A DNA stretch of 40,796 nucleotides from Chloroflexota bacterium. GTDB taxonomy: Bacteria; Chloroflexota; Dormibacteria; Dormibacterales; Dormibacteraceae. The stretch lies in assembly GCA_005883575.1 (NCBI GenBank), contig VBFH01000042.1, positions 1 to 40,796 of the forward strand, in the 5' to 3' direction. Position 1 is the first letter of the stretch, and each line of letters starts with the position of its first letter. Both the position numbers and the translations under genes were made by a program. Below are positions 1-8,673 of this stretch, one piece after another. Under the pieces are notes generated by a model that ran no database searches, was not told where the DNA came from, and saw nothing but the letters and a program-made list of their open reading frames with translations.

Positions 1-734
1 TTCCTGCTCGCTGATGGAACCAGCGCCAAGGCGCTGACCGGAATCGACGACCACTCGAGGTTCTGCGTCTCCGCCCGGCTCATGACCAGAGAGCGGACTC
101 AGACCGTCTGCGACGGATTCAGTTCAGCTCTCAAGGCGTATGGCTTCCAGCCCAGGTCCTGACCGACAACGGCAAGGTCTTCACCGGGCGCTTTGCTCAG
201 CCACCAGTGGAAGTGCTCTTCGACCGGATTTGCCGGGAGAACGGGGTCGACCACATCCTCACCCAACCGCGCTCGCCGACCACAACGGGGAAGATCGAGC
301 GCTTTCACCGCACCCTCAGGGTGGAGTTCAACACCAGGCAGGTGTTCCACAACCTGAAGACCGCACAGGAGGCACTGAATGAGTGGGTGACCTACTACAA
401 CACGCAACGTCCGCACCAGGCGCTGGGCGACCTGACACCGGAAAGCCGCTTCAATGCCACTGAGCGGCAGCCAGCGGATCCGCGTACTCCTCGGCCAGAA
501 CGCAACGGGGAACAGGGGGTCTGCCGGAGGGTAGCCAGTAACGGCGTTGTCAGCGTCGACTACCAGCAAGTCAGTGTTGGCAGGAACTACGCCGGCGGTT
601 CCTGCGACGTGCTGGTGACCGACGGCCTGCTTCAGTTCTGGGTGGGCAGCGAGTTGCTCAAGACAGTCGCTCGCACGGGCACTGGCGTGGTCCGCAAACT
701 ACACGCCAACGGCACTGCGCCGAGGTCTAGGTGA
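1..734 (+). pseudogene. IS481-type transposase, frameshifted and cut by the window edge
   Basis: DDE-type integrase-core transposase of an insertion sequence. Frame 1 reads from the edge with the first catalytic aspartate (TGIDDHSRF) and ends in TGA at 160-162. The rest continues in frame 3 with the second aspartate (VLTDNGKVF), the glutamate (GKIERFHRTLR), the typical YNTQRPHQALG stretch and a C-terminal extension ending at 732-734. The frame change lies near 145-156, where one missing base would restore a YGLPAQVLTDNG-like reading. The N-terminal helix-turn-helix lies outside the window. The element is probably inactive unless the shift is a sequencing error. Assignment to IS481 rather than IS3 rests on the C-terminal extension and the single-ORF style. 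Confidence 0.8.
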
Positions 735-742
735 ATTGGGAG

Positions 743-787
743 TGTCGGGTGTCAACCGGGACGCCGCTGTCGGGCATCAACCGGAAC
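743..787. repeat. Imperfect 20-bp direct repeat at the IS end
   Basis: The 20-mers at 743-762 and 768-787 (both beginning TGTCGGG and containing TCAACCGG) agree at 17 of 20 positions. They start 9 bp after the transposase stop. Their place suggests transposase-binding repeats in the terminal region of the insertion sequence. The other IS end is outside the window, so the exact boundary cannot be fixed. Confidence 0.5.
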
Positions 788-887
788 AGCACAGGGTGGC
801 ACTCCTGTCAGTGATCTCCGTCAGTTTCAGACCGACGGGCTCGCGGTGGCGCTGGTCGCGGTCACTCCCGGTGGGCATGGTTGCGTG

Positions 888-1604
888 TCACCGCTCGCGA
901 CGTGCTGAAGACTTGCGCCGGATCGACTGCTCACCGCGGTCGAGGAGCGCCCGTGCGTTGGTGGCCGCGATCCAGTCGCGGTAACGGCTGGGCGGCCATC
1001 CCCGCTTGAGGACCAACAGGTCGTAGACGGCCAGCGAGTTGATTGTCCACAGCACGTCCGCAGCCTCATCGATCGACAGCCCCGGTCTGAGCGCACCACG
1101 ATCCGACAAGAGTCCGGCGATGCTCTTCATCCCATCGAGTCGCTGGGCCTCCAGCTGAGTCCAGACCCGCGCCAGCTCGGTGTCGGTTGTGGCTGCCTCG
1201 ATGAGCACCCGATGCAAGGGACCCGCCCGTGCGTGGATCCCCGGTTGGGTGCTGGCGTGGAGCTCGAGCATGCGGCGCGGATCCTGCTCCTCAATCATCG
1301 CCTTGATGGCAGGACGCTCCTCGACGGGGACCATCGCCCGACGGGCGCCCCCCGCAACAGCGGCCTCCACGACCGACTTGAACAGAGCGGCCTTACTGCC
1401 GAACGCGCGGTAGATGGTCTCCACCGCCACACCAGCAGCCTTGGCGATGGCGACGATTGTGGTCCCAACGTACCCTTGATCCAAGAAGAGGACGAGCGCG
1501 GCGGCGACTATGTCGTTCCGGGTCTGGGCGGCCTGAGCCCGGCGACGCGTGGAGTCGTAGTGCCCGCGGGGCTTGACAGATTCTGTATTCGATGGAATAC
1601 TCAT
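888..1604 (-). CDS. TetR/AcrR-family transcriptional regulator
   Basis: A 238-residue one-component repressor-type protein. The N-terminal TetR DNA-binding domain is clear: RNDIVAAALVLFLDQGYVGTT, then the helix-turn-helix IAKAAGVAVETIYRAFGSKAALF, roughly residues 29-75. A ligand-binding helical domain fills the rest and its ligand cannot be predicted. The start is taken as the ATG at 1604 (MSIPSNTES). The frame stays open upstream, but that extension runs through the intergenic region and into the divergent gene's 5' end. It is transcribed away from the small monooxygenase-like gene at 1722, the usual arrangement when a TetR protein controls its neighbour. Confidence 0.88.
   Translation of the reverse strand: MSIPSNTESVKPRGHYDSTRRRAQAAQTRNDIVAAALVLFLDQGYVGTTIVAIAKAAGVAVETIYRAFGSKAALFKSVVEAAVAGGARRAMVPVEERPAIKAMIEEQDPRRMLELHASTQPGIHARAGPLHRVLIEAATTDTELARVWTQLEAQRLDGMKSIAGLLSDRGALRPGLSIDEAADVLWTINSLAVYDLLVLKRGWPPSRYRDWIAATNARALLDRGEQSIRRKSSARRER
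1585..1600. promoter_or_regulatory. Perfect 6+4+6 palindrome at the tetR start
   Basis: GTATTC-gatg-GAATAC is a perfect inverted repeat covering codons 2-7 of the TetR gene, next to the 117-bp divergent region. A second short inverted repeat (TTCCC/GGGAA) lies near 1623-1643. Either could be a TetR operator. This is inferred from symmetry and position only, and the first also encodes protein. Confidence 0.3.
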
Positions 1605-1721
1605 GGCTCCAATCCAGACTCGTTCCCTCCAATCATATGGGAAACGAGGGGACTGTCCGGAGGCACACGGCTCGAGGAGGGCGCCCCGAAAGGGAACCTC
1701 GAGGACATCAAGGAGGGTCCG

Positions 1722-1997
1722 ATGGTGGCAGTGGTGGTTCGCGAGAGAGGAGAGGCGGAGCACGTGCAGGGAAGTCGCGATCACCTCGAGGCCAACGTTC
1801 TGCCCAGGGTGAGGCAGGTGCCCGGGATCGTCTCAGGGCTCTTTATGACAGATGAAGCGGGACGCACGTTAAACGTGCTCATGTTTGATAGCGAGGAAGC
1901 TGCGCGAGCTGCTCTGGGTCCAATACAGAATGCCCCGCGGCCCGGATTCCTCCGCTTCGAGGACGCAACGCTGCACAAAGTTCTGGTCCACTTCTGA
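1722..1997 (+). CDS. Small protein resembling antibiotic-biosynthesis monooxygenase (ABM) fold
   Basis: A 91-residue protein. The start is well supported: AGGAGG at 1711-1716 lies 5 bases before the ATG. Its sequence (MVAVVVRERG, then HVQGSRDHLEANVLPRVRQVPG, GLFMTDEAGRTLNVLMFDSEEAARA) has the beta-alpha-beta pattern of dimeric ferredoxin-like ABM/YdhR proteins, in which a short helix follows the first strand and a FDSEEAARA helix follows the third. No catalytic residue can be assigned. Divergent from the TetR gene, so likely its regulated target. Function is unproven; it could be a stress-response or quinone-modifying oxygenase, or a non-enzymatic member of the fold. Confidence 0.6.
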   Translation: MVAVVVRERGEAEHVQGSRDHLEANVLPRVRQVPGIVSGLFMTDEAGRTLNVLMFDSEEAARAALGPIQNAPRPGFLRFEDATLHKVLVHF

Positions 1998-2185
1998 TCC
2001 GGAATCTTTATGACAGGCTGGTTGACGGTATCAAGTGCATCGAGCGGCCGGATTGGGAGCACCAAAGCTATCTCGCCAAGAACGAGCGTAAGAACGGCGT
2101 CACGCCGTTGCTCTCGAGAAGTTGCCCAGCCGGCTACGTACGCGAGCCTGCCTCAGGGTCCGTCGGTCGCCGCGCCTTCACATGA
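1994..2185 (+). pseudogene. Possible gene remnant with protein-like sequence
   Basis: In the frame of position 1994, a stretch of about 40 residues overlaps the stop of the upstream gene and reads LIRNLYDRLVDGIKCIERP, followed by DWEHQSYLAKNERKNGV. Its composition (W, H, Y, charged pairs, few R/P/A runs) looks like real coding sequence, unlike the out-of-frame readings nearby. After about 2115 the composition degrades, and the frame stops at 2183-2185. There is no start codon or SD sequence of its own. It may be a fragment left by a deletion beside the insertion sequence. I do not recognise the family. Confidence 0.25.
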
Positions 2186-2207
2186 CGATGCGTTAAGCGC
2201 GATTGTG

Positions 2208-2240
2208 TCGCCCGGGATCACGGGCGAATGGTTCTTTTTC
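2208..2240 (+). terminator. Rho-independent terminator
   Basis: A perfect 7-bp stem TCGCCCG/CGGGCGA with a 6-base loop (2208-2227) is followed by a T-rich run with five consecutive T at about 2234-2238. It points rightward and would end transcription from the small monooxygenase-like gene, protecting the convergent aminotransferase. Confidence 0.6.
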
Positions 2241-2267
2241 TGTAACTGCGGGGGCACCAATCCGGGG

Positions 2268-3470
2268 TCAGGTCGCGCGGGCTGCGCTGAAGGTGTGGAT
2301 CGCCTCTTCCAGGACGGGCAGCGCCCGCTCGACCATCGCGTCCGAAGCGGTGAGAGAGAGCCGGAAATGTCCCGGGCGCTCGAACGCTTCTCCCGGAAGC
2401 GTGTAGATCCGTCGCTCGGCAAGCCAATCGCAGAACTCTGTTGCGTCCGAGATGGGAGTCCGCGGAAACAGATAGAACCCGGCCTCAGGCGAGGCGAGCG
2501 AATAACCCATGCGCCGCATCTCCGCGACCATCCGATCTCTTCGACGCTCGATCGCCGGGATGTCGATGGTCAGCTTCTCGAGCTCCGGCATCGCTCGCTG
2601 CATGACCGTGTCGGGGACCGTGCCACTGGCCAGCGACGCGGCCATGAGCACGAATCGGAGTTGCTCCCGTCCCGGCATCGACGGAGGCATGGCCGTGTAG
2701 CCCGCGCGTTGACTGGGTGCCAGCAGAGTCTTTGAGTAGCTGTGAAGCATGAACGTCGCCCCATAGAAGCGCCCGGGCGTGATCATCTGCCGGCCGTCGA
2801 AAAGAATGCGCGCATACGCCTCGTCACTCAGCAGATAGATGCGCCGTCCGATCCGTGCCGACGCCTTTTCGAGAACCAAGGCGAGGTTCCGCAGCTGGTC
2901 CTCTGGATAAATGCGGCCGCTGGGGTTGTGCGGCGTGTTCACGATCACAGCTCGTGTGCGCGGGGTGATCGCTTGCTCGACAGCATCGGGGTCGAGGCTG
3001 AAATCGGCCTCGCTGAGCGGGACTCTGACAGGCTCCGCGGACGCCGCCAGCACCATGGCTTCGTAGAAGAACCATGGCGGCGACATCATCACAACCTGGT
3101 CGCCGGGATCGATCAGCGCATGCATCAGAAGGGCAAGGCCCGAGCTGGCGCCGCGGGTCAGGACGATGTCCTGGGGGTCGAGCTCCAGGCCCAGCCTCTC
3201 GCCGAGCGCCGACGCCACGGCCGTCGTGGCCGGCCCCCAGGGAGGGCCGTAGCCGTAGTACGAAGGGGAATCCGGCACCACCGCTCGCTGCAGCGCGTCG
3301 ATGTACTCGGGCATCGCCATCTCCTGGGGATTGCCGGCGAGGAAATCGCACGCGTCAGGGTGAGCGAGGTCGCGCGGCTGCATGAGAAAGCGCAAGACCG
3401 AGGCGGCTGATCCGAGAGAGCTGGCGGCGTGTCGGGCGACGTCGAGGTGCTTACCGGCGAACAGGTCCAT
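2268..3470 (-). CDS. Class I/II PLP-dependent aminotransferase
   Basis: A 400-residue fold-type I aminotransferase, probably aspartate- or aromatic-type. Landmarks in order: substrate loop SPSYYGYGPPWG (about 68-79), GASSGLALL cofactor-phosphate region (107-115), NTPHNPSGRIY with the PLP-binding Asn182, LLSDEAYARI with Asp216, the Schiff-base lysine in SYSKTLLAP (Lys247), and the carboxylate-binding arginine in GHFRLSL near the C-terminus. Length is normal for the family. The ATG at 3470 follows the M23 peptidase stop at 3490 by 19 bp, so it is likely the last gene of the minus-strand run. Substrate cannot be inferred from context. Confidence 0.9.
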   Translation of the reverse strand: MDLFAGKHLDVARHAASSLGSAASVLRFLMQPRDLAHPDACDFLAGNPQEMAMPEYIDALQRAVVPDSPSYYGYGPPWGPATTAVASALGERLGLELDPQDIVLTRGASSGLALLMHALIDPGDQVVMMSPPWFFYEAMVLAASAEPVRVPLSEADFSLDPDAVEQAITPRTRAVIVNTPHNPSGRIYPEDQLRNLALVLEKASARIGRRIYLLSDEAYARILFDGRQMITPGRFYGATFMLHSYSKTLLAPSQRAGYTAMPPSMPGREQLRFVLMAASLASGTVPDTVMQRAMPELEKLTIDIPAIERRRDRMVAEMRRMGYSLASPEAGFYLFPRTPISDATEFCDWLAERRIYTLPGEAFERPGHFRLSLTASDAMVERALPVLEEAIHTFSAARAT

Positions 3471-3489
3471 TGCCGCGAAGGTTAATCCG

Positions 3490-4800
3490 TCAGCCGGTCC
3501 AGTTCGTCCCGGGCACCGGCAGGTACGGCAGAGGGTCTGTCACCAGGTCGTTCACCCGCAGCTCGAAGTGGACGTGGGGCCCGGTCGAGTAGCCGGTCGA
3601 GCCTTCGAGGCCGATGAGCTGGCCGCGCACGACCTTCTGGCCGGCCGCGGCGTTGGTCTGCTGCAGGTGGCCGTACAGCGTGGCGATGCCGCCGCCGTGA
3701 GCAATGATCACGTAGTTGCCGTAACCAATCGCGCTGTGTCCCACGGCGACGACGACGCCGTCGGCCGCGGCCATCACGGCGGTGCCCAGTGCCGCTGACA
3801 GGTCAACGCCGGTGTGGAAGTGCTTGTATGGGCCGAGCGGCGGTTCGAGCGCGAAGGTTGTGGGACCGAATCCCTGCGTGACCTGGAACTTGACCATGGG
3901 CCACGACAGCGAAAGCCCTGAGATCGTCTTTCCGAGAGGAAGAGCGTGGCTGACGATGGCCAGGCCGGTGCCAACCTCGGCCTGCGCCCAGGCCGTCTGG
4001 TACGAGCGCAGGATCAGGTCCTGCTCCTGGGCTTCGAGAAGCTGGGCGAGGTTGGTGGTGACATCGGCCGGCTGGTTCAGGAGATGGTTCTTGGCGGTCG
4101 TCAGCTGCGTCACCAACCCGGTGAGCTGACCGCTGACCACGTCTTGCTGGGCCATGACTTCTTGTAACGAGGTGAGGTTTGCGACCAGCAGATCCCTCGC
4201 GTTGGTCTCGCGATCGAGATCGGTCTGCCGCGCGTCGCGGTCGGTACGAAGCTTCGCAAGGTCTGCTTCCAACCGGTCCTGCATCGCATGCGCACGCTGG
4301 CCCGCGACCACCGCGTCAGCGGTCGCGATCAATGCCTCCCGCAGGTTGCCTGTCCGCGCGATCAACAGCCAGAACGAGTCGGGCTGCCTGTAGATCGCTC
4401 GCGACATGGCCGCCAGCTGCTGCTTCTCCACCTCGATCCTCGCCTCGGTGTCCGCGATCTCGGCATCGAGCCTGGCGATCTCCGCTTCGAGGCTCGCGAT
4501 GAGAGCTTCTTCCTGAGCGACCTCGGAGCTGAGCGACTGCTCGATGCCTGCGAACTGGTCGAGGGTTGCCGAGAGTCGATGCTGAGCGGTCAGCGCATTG
4601 GCGATGTCTCCGCCAAGCCGTGTCTTCAGCGAGTCGTAGGCGGCCTGGTTGGGATCGGTCGTCGCGGCCGGGCACGAAACGCGGCTGCCCGAAGACACGG
4701 TCTGACTGGAGCATGACGTGGAATCGGTGGCGCTCGCGCTCGAGACCTGGAGCGTCAGGATGGCGGCAGCGACGGTCGCCGCGCCAAGCGCTCGCCTCAC
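3490..4800 (-). CDS. Secreted coiled-coil M23 (LytM) peptidase, FtsEX partner
   Basis: A 436-residue murein hydrolase of the EnvC/CwlO type. A short N-terminal hydrophobic signal segment (AATVAAAILTLQVSSASA) is followed by a long charged coiled coil (about 60-240; EALIASLEAEIARLDAEIAD) and a C-terminal M23 domain with both zinc motifs intact: HTGVD (His329, Asp333) and HVHFE (His409, His411). The start is taken as GTG at 4798-4800, which overlaps the TGA of the upstream ftsEX gene (GTGA) and implies translational coupling. In known systems FtsX binds such coiled coils outside the membrane and FtsE ATP hydrolysis switches on peptidoglycan cleavage. Here the M23 domain is active-looking, so the protein could cut the wall itself, unlike E. 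coli EnvC, which acts through amidases. Confidence 0.88.
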   Translation of the reverse strand: MRRALGAATVAAAILTLQVSSASATDSTSCSSQTVSSGSRVSCPAATTDPNQAAYDSLKTRLGGDIANALTAQHRLSATLDQFAGIEQSLSSEVAQEEALIASLEAEIARLDAEIADTEARIEVEKQQLAAMSRAIYRQPDSFWLLIARTGNLREALIATADAVVAGQRAHAMQDRLEADLAKLRTDRDARQTDLDRETNARDLLVANLTSLQEVMAQQDVVSGQLTGLVTQLTTAKNHLLNQPADVTTNLAQLLEAQEQDLILRSYQTAWAQAEVGTGLAIVSHALPLGKTISGLSLSWPMVKFQVTQGFGPTTFALEPPLGPYKHFHTGVDLSAALGTAVMAAADGVVVAVGHSAIGYGNYVIIAHGGGIATLYGHLQQTNAAAGQKVVRGQLIGLEGSTGYSTGPHVHFELRVNDLVTDPLPYLPVPGTNWTG

Positions 4801-6668
4801 GCGCGGGCCTTGCGGAAACCCAGCATCGCAGTGGCCGTGCCGAGGACAAGCCCGGCAGTGATGACCGCCGCGAGCACGTACTGGACGGACGTGGAGTCGA
4901 CCCCGGGAAGGAGCTGGAAGTAGACCGTGGACTCGAAGCGGACCGCCAGCAGATACGCAGCGGCGATCAGGGCCGCGGCCAGGGCGCCGGCCAGGGCACC
5001 GGTCGTGAGCCCCTCGACCACGAATGGACCACGGAGCATCCAACTCCTCGCCCCAAGCAGCCGAGTGATCGCGACTTCCTGGCGCCTGGAGGCGGCGATG
5101 CCACGCATCGAGTTGGCGATGACGACATACGCGACGATCGCAAACAGGAGCACGATCCCGCCCGCGATTCCGCCCGCCACGAGGGCGAAATGGCGCAGGC
5201 GCGAGTACGTGTCCGGGTCGTATGAGGTCGGGTAGCTCGGGTCAACGGCCGGGTCGCCAACCACCGAGCTGGCCACCCCCCCGACCTGGGTGACCAGGCG
5301 AACCCGGACGTCCATGCTCGCCGGGAAGGGGTTGGTCGAGCTGAGGCTGGCGAGGTTGTCCAAACCGTGACGCTTGCTCGCCTCCGCCAACGCTTGCTCC
5401 GGCGAGATCTCGGTCACGGAAACGACACGTGAGTCGGCCGTGAGCTTCGCCTTGAGCGCCGCTACCTCGTCCTGGGTGGCCCCGTCCGCCAGGTAGACGC
5501 GGACCATCGACGCCTCGCCGGCTTGATCCATCGCCGCCCTCTCGACCGCGACCCCGACGAGCGCGATCGTTCCGCACAGCATCAGCAGCAGCGCGATGGT
5601 GCCGATCACGGGAGTGGTCAGCCGCACGTCTCGACTCCAGCTCCGCAGGCCGCTGAGCAAGACGAGCCGGTAGGCGTTGGCAGTGAAGGCCGCTATGCGC
5701 CGCCACAGCGCAAGTTGAGGCGTCTTGGCAGCCCTGTGCGGCCGCGGGCGCGCGGGGATGATGATCCGCCACCACGCTGAGGCAGCCGGCGCAGCGACGG
5801 TGTGCCCGTTGCCGTTGGCGTGCCCGTTGCCATTCGAGCTGCCGTTCGCATGTCCATTGCCGTTGAGCAGAGGCCGGCGTGCTCCGTTCGTCATCACCTT
5901 GGCGCTGGGCAGGCGCAGGATCCGGCTCGCGGGGAAGGTGTGTCGGTGCGACGCCACGATCACGGTCGTTCCCTTCGCGGCCGCATCCTCGAGCAGCTGC
6001 GTGATGATCGCGGCGTTCTCCTCGTCCATCGACGCCAGCGGCTCGTCCGCGAGCAGCACCCGGGGCCGGGTTGCCAGCGCCCGAGCTACCGCCACCCGCT
6101 GCCGCTCGCCGGCCGAGAGCTGATGTGGGTACGCCCGGCGGCGATGCGCCAGCTTCACTGATTCGAGAGCTTCGATCGCACGCTGCTTGATCGCGCGGTT
6201 CGGGACAAGCGGGTCCCTGACCTGCAGCGCAACCACGATGTTCTCCAGGGCGTTCAGCCGAGGCAGCAGGCGCTGCTCCTGGAAGACGAAGGCGACGTCG
6301 CGGCGCAGCCCGCGCAGGCCGCGCCTCCACCTGCGATGCAGGCCACGTCCGCGCACCCACAGCTCACCGGCGTTAGGGCGCAGCTGCCCGTGGACGAGGC
6401 GGAGGAGGGTCGTCTTGCCGGAGCCGCTCGGGCCGGTTACCTCGACAAGCTCGCCCTGGGCGACGGTGAGGTTGACGCCTTTGAGGACCGGGTTGCGACC
6501 GTACGACTTTGTGACGCCGACGAGCTTGACCGCCGGCGGTGCTTCGAGCTCGCCGTTCGTCCCCGGGCGCTGCCTGGTCGCCGCTTCCTTCTTCGCTCGC
6601 ACGACCTTCGTGCCGTCGCCGTTTTTGAGCGCGCGAACGCGGCCAGTAGTTGCTGGTCGGCTTCCCAC
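4797..6668 (-). CDS. ftsEX: FtsE-FtsX single-chain fusion (ABC ATPase + permease)
   Basis: A 623-residue protein joining the two normally separate FtsEX subunits. The ATPase half (about 46-260) has Walker A GPSGSGKT (79-86), Q-loop VFQEQ, signature LSAGERQR (184 on), Walker B VLLADEP (Asp208/Glu209) and the H-loop SHR. A low-complexity Asn-Gly-His-Ala linker spans about 269-290. The FtsX half has TM1 near 352-376, an extracellular loop of about 120 residues, then three more TM segments ending LGFRKARA. Separate FtsE is about 225 and FtsX about 300 residues, so both halves are full length. The GTG start at 6668 has GGAG upstream. The gene is translationally coupled to the M23 peptidase that follows. 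Confidence 0.9.
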   Translation of the reverse strand: MGSRPATTGRVRALKNGDGTKVVRAKKEAATRQRPGTNGELEAPPAVKLVGVTKSYGRNPVLKGVNLTVAQGELVEVTGPSGSGKTTLLRLVHGQLRPNAGELWVRGRGLHRRWRRGLRGLRRDVAFVFQEQRLLPRLNALENIVVALQVRDPLVPNRAIKQRAIEALESVKLAHRRRAYPHQLSAGERQRVAVARALATRPRVLLADEPLASMDEENAAIITQLLEDAAAKGTTVIVASHRHTFPASRILRLPSAKVMTNGARRPLLNGNGHANGSSNGNGHANGNGHTVAAPAASAWWRIIIPARPRPHRAAKTPQLALWRRIAAFTANAYRLVLLSGLRSWSRDVRLTTPVIGTIALLLMLCGTIALVGVAVERAAMDQAGEASMVRVYLADGATQDEVAALKAKLTADSRVVSVTEISPEQALAEASKRHGLDNLASLSSTNPFPASMDVRVRLVTQVGGVASSVVGDPAVDPSYPTSYDPDTYSRLRHFALVAGGIAGGIVLLFAIVAYVVIANSMRGIAASRRQEVAITRLLGARSWMLRGPFVVEGLTTGALAGALAAALIAAAYLLAVRFESTVYFQLLPGVDSTSVQYVLAAVITAGLVLGTATAMLGFRKARA

Positions 6669-6757
6669 CCTTGGCTCCAGATTAGTTCATGCCAGAGTAC
6701 AGGGGAAAAGTTAATCCCGCATGGTACGAATGTCCTAAGAACTGGCTGGGACATCGC

Positions 6758-8449
6758 CTAGGCGCAGCCGCTCAGGTGAAGCGGCGCCGGTGTCACGGCG
6801 ATCACGAACGCACCACCAGTCGGGATTGCGAGGACGAGCCGGCTGCCGTCGGGCTCGTCGCTCACGAGCGCACTCACGGCGCCGTCGGTGGTGATCTGGC
6901 CGGTCACCTCTCGCGGAACGTAGACGACCGTTGAAGGGTCGCCGGCTTTGCCGCGGGCGTGCATGGTGAAGTGACCGTCGGATGCGTCGTAGTGATAGGT
7001 CGCGGCCGGGTCGTCCGTAAGGCGGGGGTAGACCCTCGCCAGCATCCGTTCGCGAGCGACCCGCAGGCATCCGCTCGAGTCGCCGGGCGTCTCGGGTGGC
7101 TTGAAGACGCCCCAGGAGGCGCCGCTGCTCTCCTTCCATGGCCAGAACGCAAAGCCCGTGCGGTGCCTCTCCTGTTCGGCGAGCTGCGACTTCAGCAGCG
7201 TCCCCTCGTCGCCCGGGGCGCTCCCGAACTCCGACACGAAGAGTGCGGCACGCATGGCTCTGGCCTCGCGCTCGCCCAGTGAGTAGCTCTGGTCGTAACC
7301 ACCCCACGGATAGCTTTTGCTGGACACGATCTGAGGGGCGAGGTGATCGATCGTGTAGATGTGCGTGTAGGCGTGGAGCGCGAGGACGATATTCGCGTAG
7401 GAGCTCACCGGCAGGCCTAGATGCGTCGGGAAGTCGGTCACCTCCCTGAGCAGGCCGGTGTCGAGAAAGATCAGATGGCGTGCGTCATCGGGGCCCAGGT
7501 CACGGTACCCGCACGGTGCCGGCATGAAGAATCCCGACCAGCAAGGAAATCCGTCATGGACTCCTGTGATCGCGTCGATGGCCCGTCTATAAAAAGGAAA
7601 CAGAAGCAGGTCCTCGAATCCCGGAGGCAGGTTCCAGCCCAGGAGCGGCTCGTTGTAGATGCCGTAACCCGCGACGGCCGGGTCGTCACGAAAGCGCTTG
7701 GCGATGACGGCGAGGGCGGCGAGGTATTCGTCCTGAATGCCGTCGCGGTCGTACCAGAAGTTGGTGGTCGCTTCCAGGACCGCGGGGTTGATCTCGCGGT
7801 TGTTTGCATACACATGGGACGGAAAGCCGTCTGTGAACGTTGCCCATCTGGGGGCTCCGCTGTCATACGAAAGGTTGACCGTCGAATCGCCTGCGCCGAC
7901 GAAGTGCGAGTAGGCGTTCTGATGCATGTCCACGATCACGTACATCCGGAGCTCTCTAGCCCAGTCAACTATCTGCGCGACGCGGTCGACGTAGGTGGTG
8001 TTGAACCTCCCGCGCTCGGGCTCGAGCAGGCTCCACGAGATCGGCAGCCGGATCGAGTTGAAGCCGAGACCCGCCATCGCCTCGAGGTCTTTCCGGCACA
8101 GCGGTGGATACTTGCTTGCGCGCGAATTCGCCGGACACTGGCCATTCTCGTAGGCGGACGGTTCGAGGGAAAAGACCGGACCGCTGCCTGGGCCGAACTC
8201 GAGCAGCGAGGCCGGGATCGCTCCCTGCAGCAAGACCATGCGGCCCTGTTCGTCTGCGATGTAAGGCGTCGCCCCTGAAGGGTGGGCGACGTGCAGCCAT
8301 GGCAGCGCGCCGGCCGGTCCGGCGGAGGCGTTGTGCGCCGGGGTGACAAGAGTCGCCAAGGAGACAAGCAGCGCGCCCGGAAACGTACCCAGCGCCACGA
8401 CCAAGACGACCAGGCCGCCCACCACGCGCCGGATCACGACGCGAGCCAC
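6758..8449 (-). CDS. Secreted or membrane-anchored GH5 glycoside hydrolase
   Basis: A 563-residue retaining glycosidase. A hydrophobic N-terminal segment (residues 8-36) acts as signal peptide or anchor. The TIM-barrel landmarks of family GH5 are present: FNSIRLPISWSLLEP (130-144), VIVDMHQNAYS (171-181), acid/base glutamate in YGIYNEPL (Glu267) and nucleophile in FVSEFG (Glu407). The DMHQxxYS motif and C-terminal beta domain resemble endoglycoceramidase-like GH5 members rather than plant-wall cellulases, so a glycolipid or surface glycan is a possible substrate. Its 5' end overlaps the small membrane gene upstream by 16 bp, indicating co-transcription. Confidence 0.85.
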   Translation of the reverse strand: MARVVIRRVVGGLVVLVVALGTFPGALLVSLATLVTPAHNASAGPAGALPWLHVAHPSGATPYIADEQGRMVLLQGAIPASLLEFGPGSGPVFSLEPSAYENGQCPANSRASKYPPLCRKDLEAMAGLGFNSIRLPISWSLLEPERGRFNTTYVDRVAQIVDWARELRMYVIVDMHQNAYSHFVGAGDSTVNLSYDSGAPRWATFTDGFPSHVYANNREINPAVLEATTNFWYDRDGIQDEYLAALAVIAKRFRDDPAVAGYGIYNEPLLGWNLPPGFEDLLLFPFYRRAIDAITGVHDGFPCWSGFFMPAPCGYRDLGPDDARHLIFLDTGLLREVTDFPTHLGLPVSSYANIVLALHAYTHIYTIDHLAPQIVSSKSYPWGGYDQSYSLGEREARAMRAALFVSEFGSAPGDEGTLLKSQLAEQERHRTGFAFWPWKESSGASWGVFKPPETPGDSSGCLRVARERMLARVYPRLTDDPAATYHYDASDGHFTMHARGKAGDPSTVVYVPREVTGQITTDGAVSALVSDEPDGSRLVLAIPTGGAFVIAVTPAPLHLSGCA

Positions 8450-8661
8450 CAGTAAGCGATGCCGACGACAAGCGTGGCGAGCGCGATGACTCCCGCGGTC
8501 AGACCGGCCATGGCCCGTGTCGCGCCTCGGAGCTCGCCGCCCGAGGCTCTGATGCGCCGTAAGGAGCGCAAGCCGCTGAAGATTGCGAATGGCGCGAAGA
8601 CGCCGAACGGCAGCGCGAGCAGACCAAGGACCAGGGCCCTGGTCGCCGCGCGATCCCTCAC
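8434..8661 (-). CDS. Small two-TM membrane protein (DUF4190-like)
   Basis: A 75-residue protein with two hydrophobic helices (VLGLLALPFGVFAPFAIFSG and AGLTAGVIALATLVVGIAYW) joined by a basic loop SLRRIRAS. The layout matches DUF4190 proteins of unknown function. GTG start at 8661. It lies 12 bp after the preceding small membrane gene and overlaps the GH5 gene, so all three are likely one transcription unit. Confidence 0.65.
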   Translation of the reverse strand: MRDRAATRALVLGLLALPFGVFAPFAIFSGLRSLRRIRASGGELRGATRAMAGLTAGVIALATLVVGIAYWWLAS

Positions 8662-8673
8662 GGCGTCAGAGGC

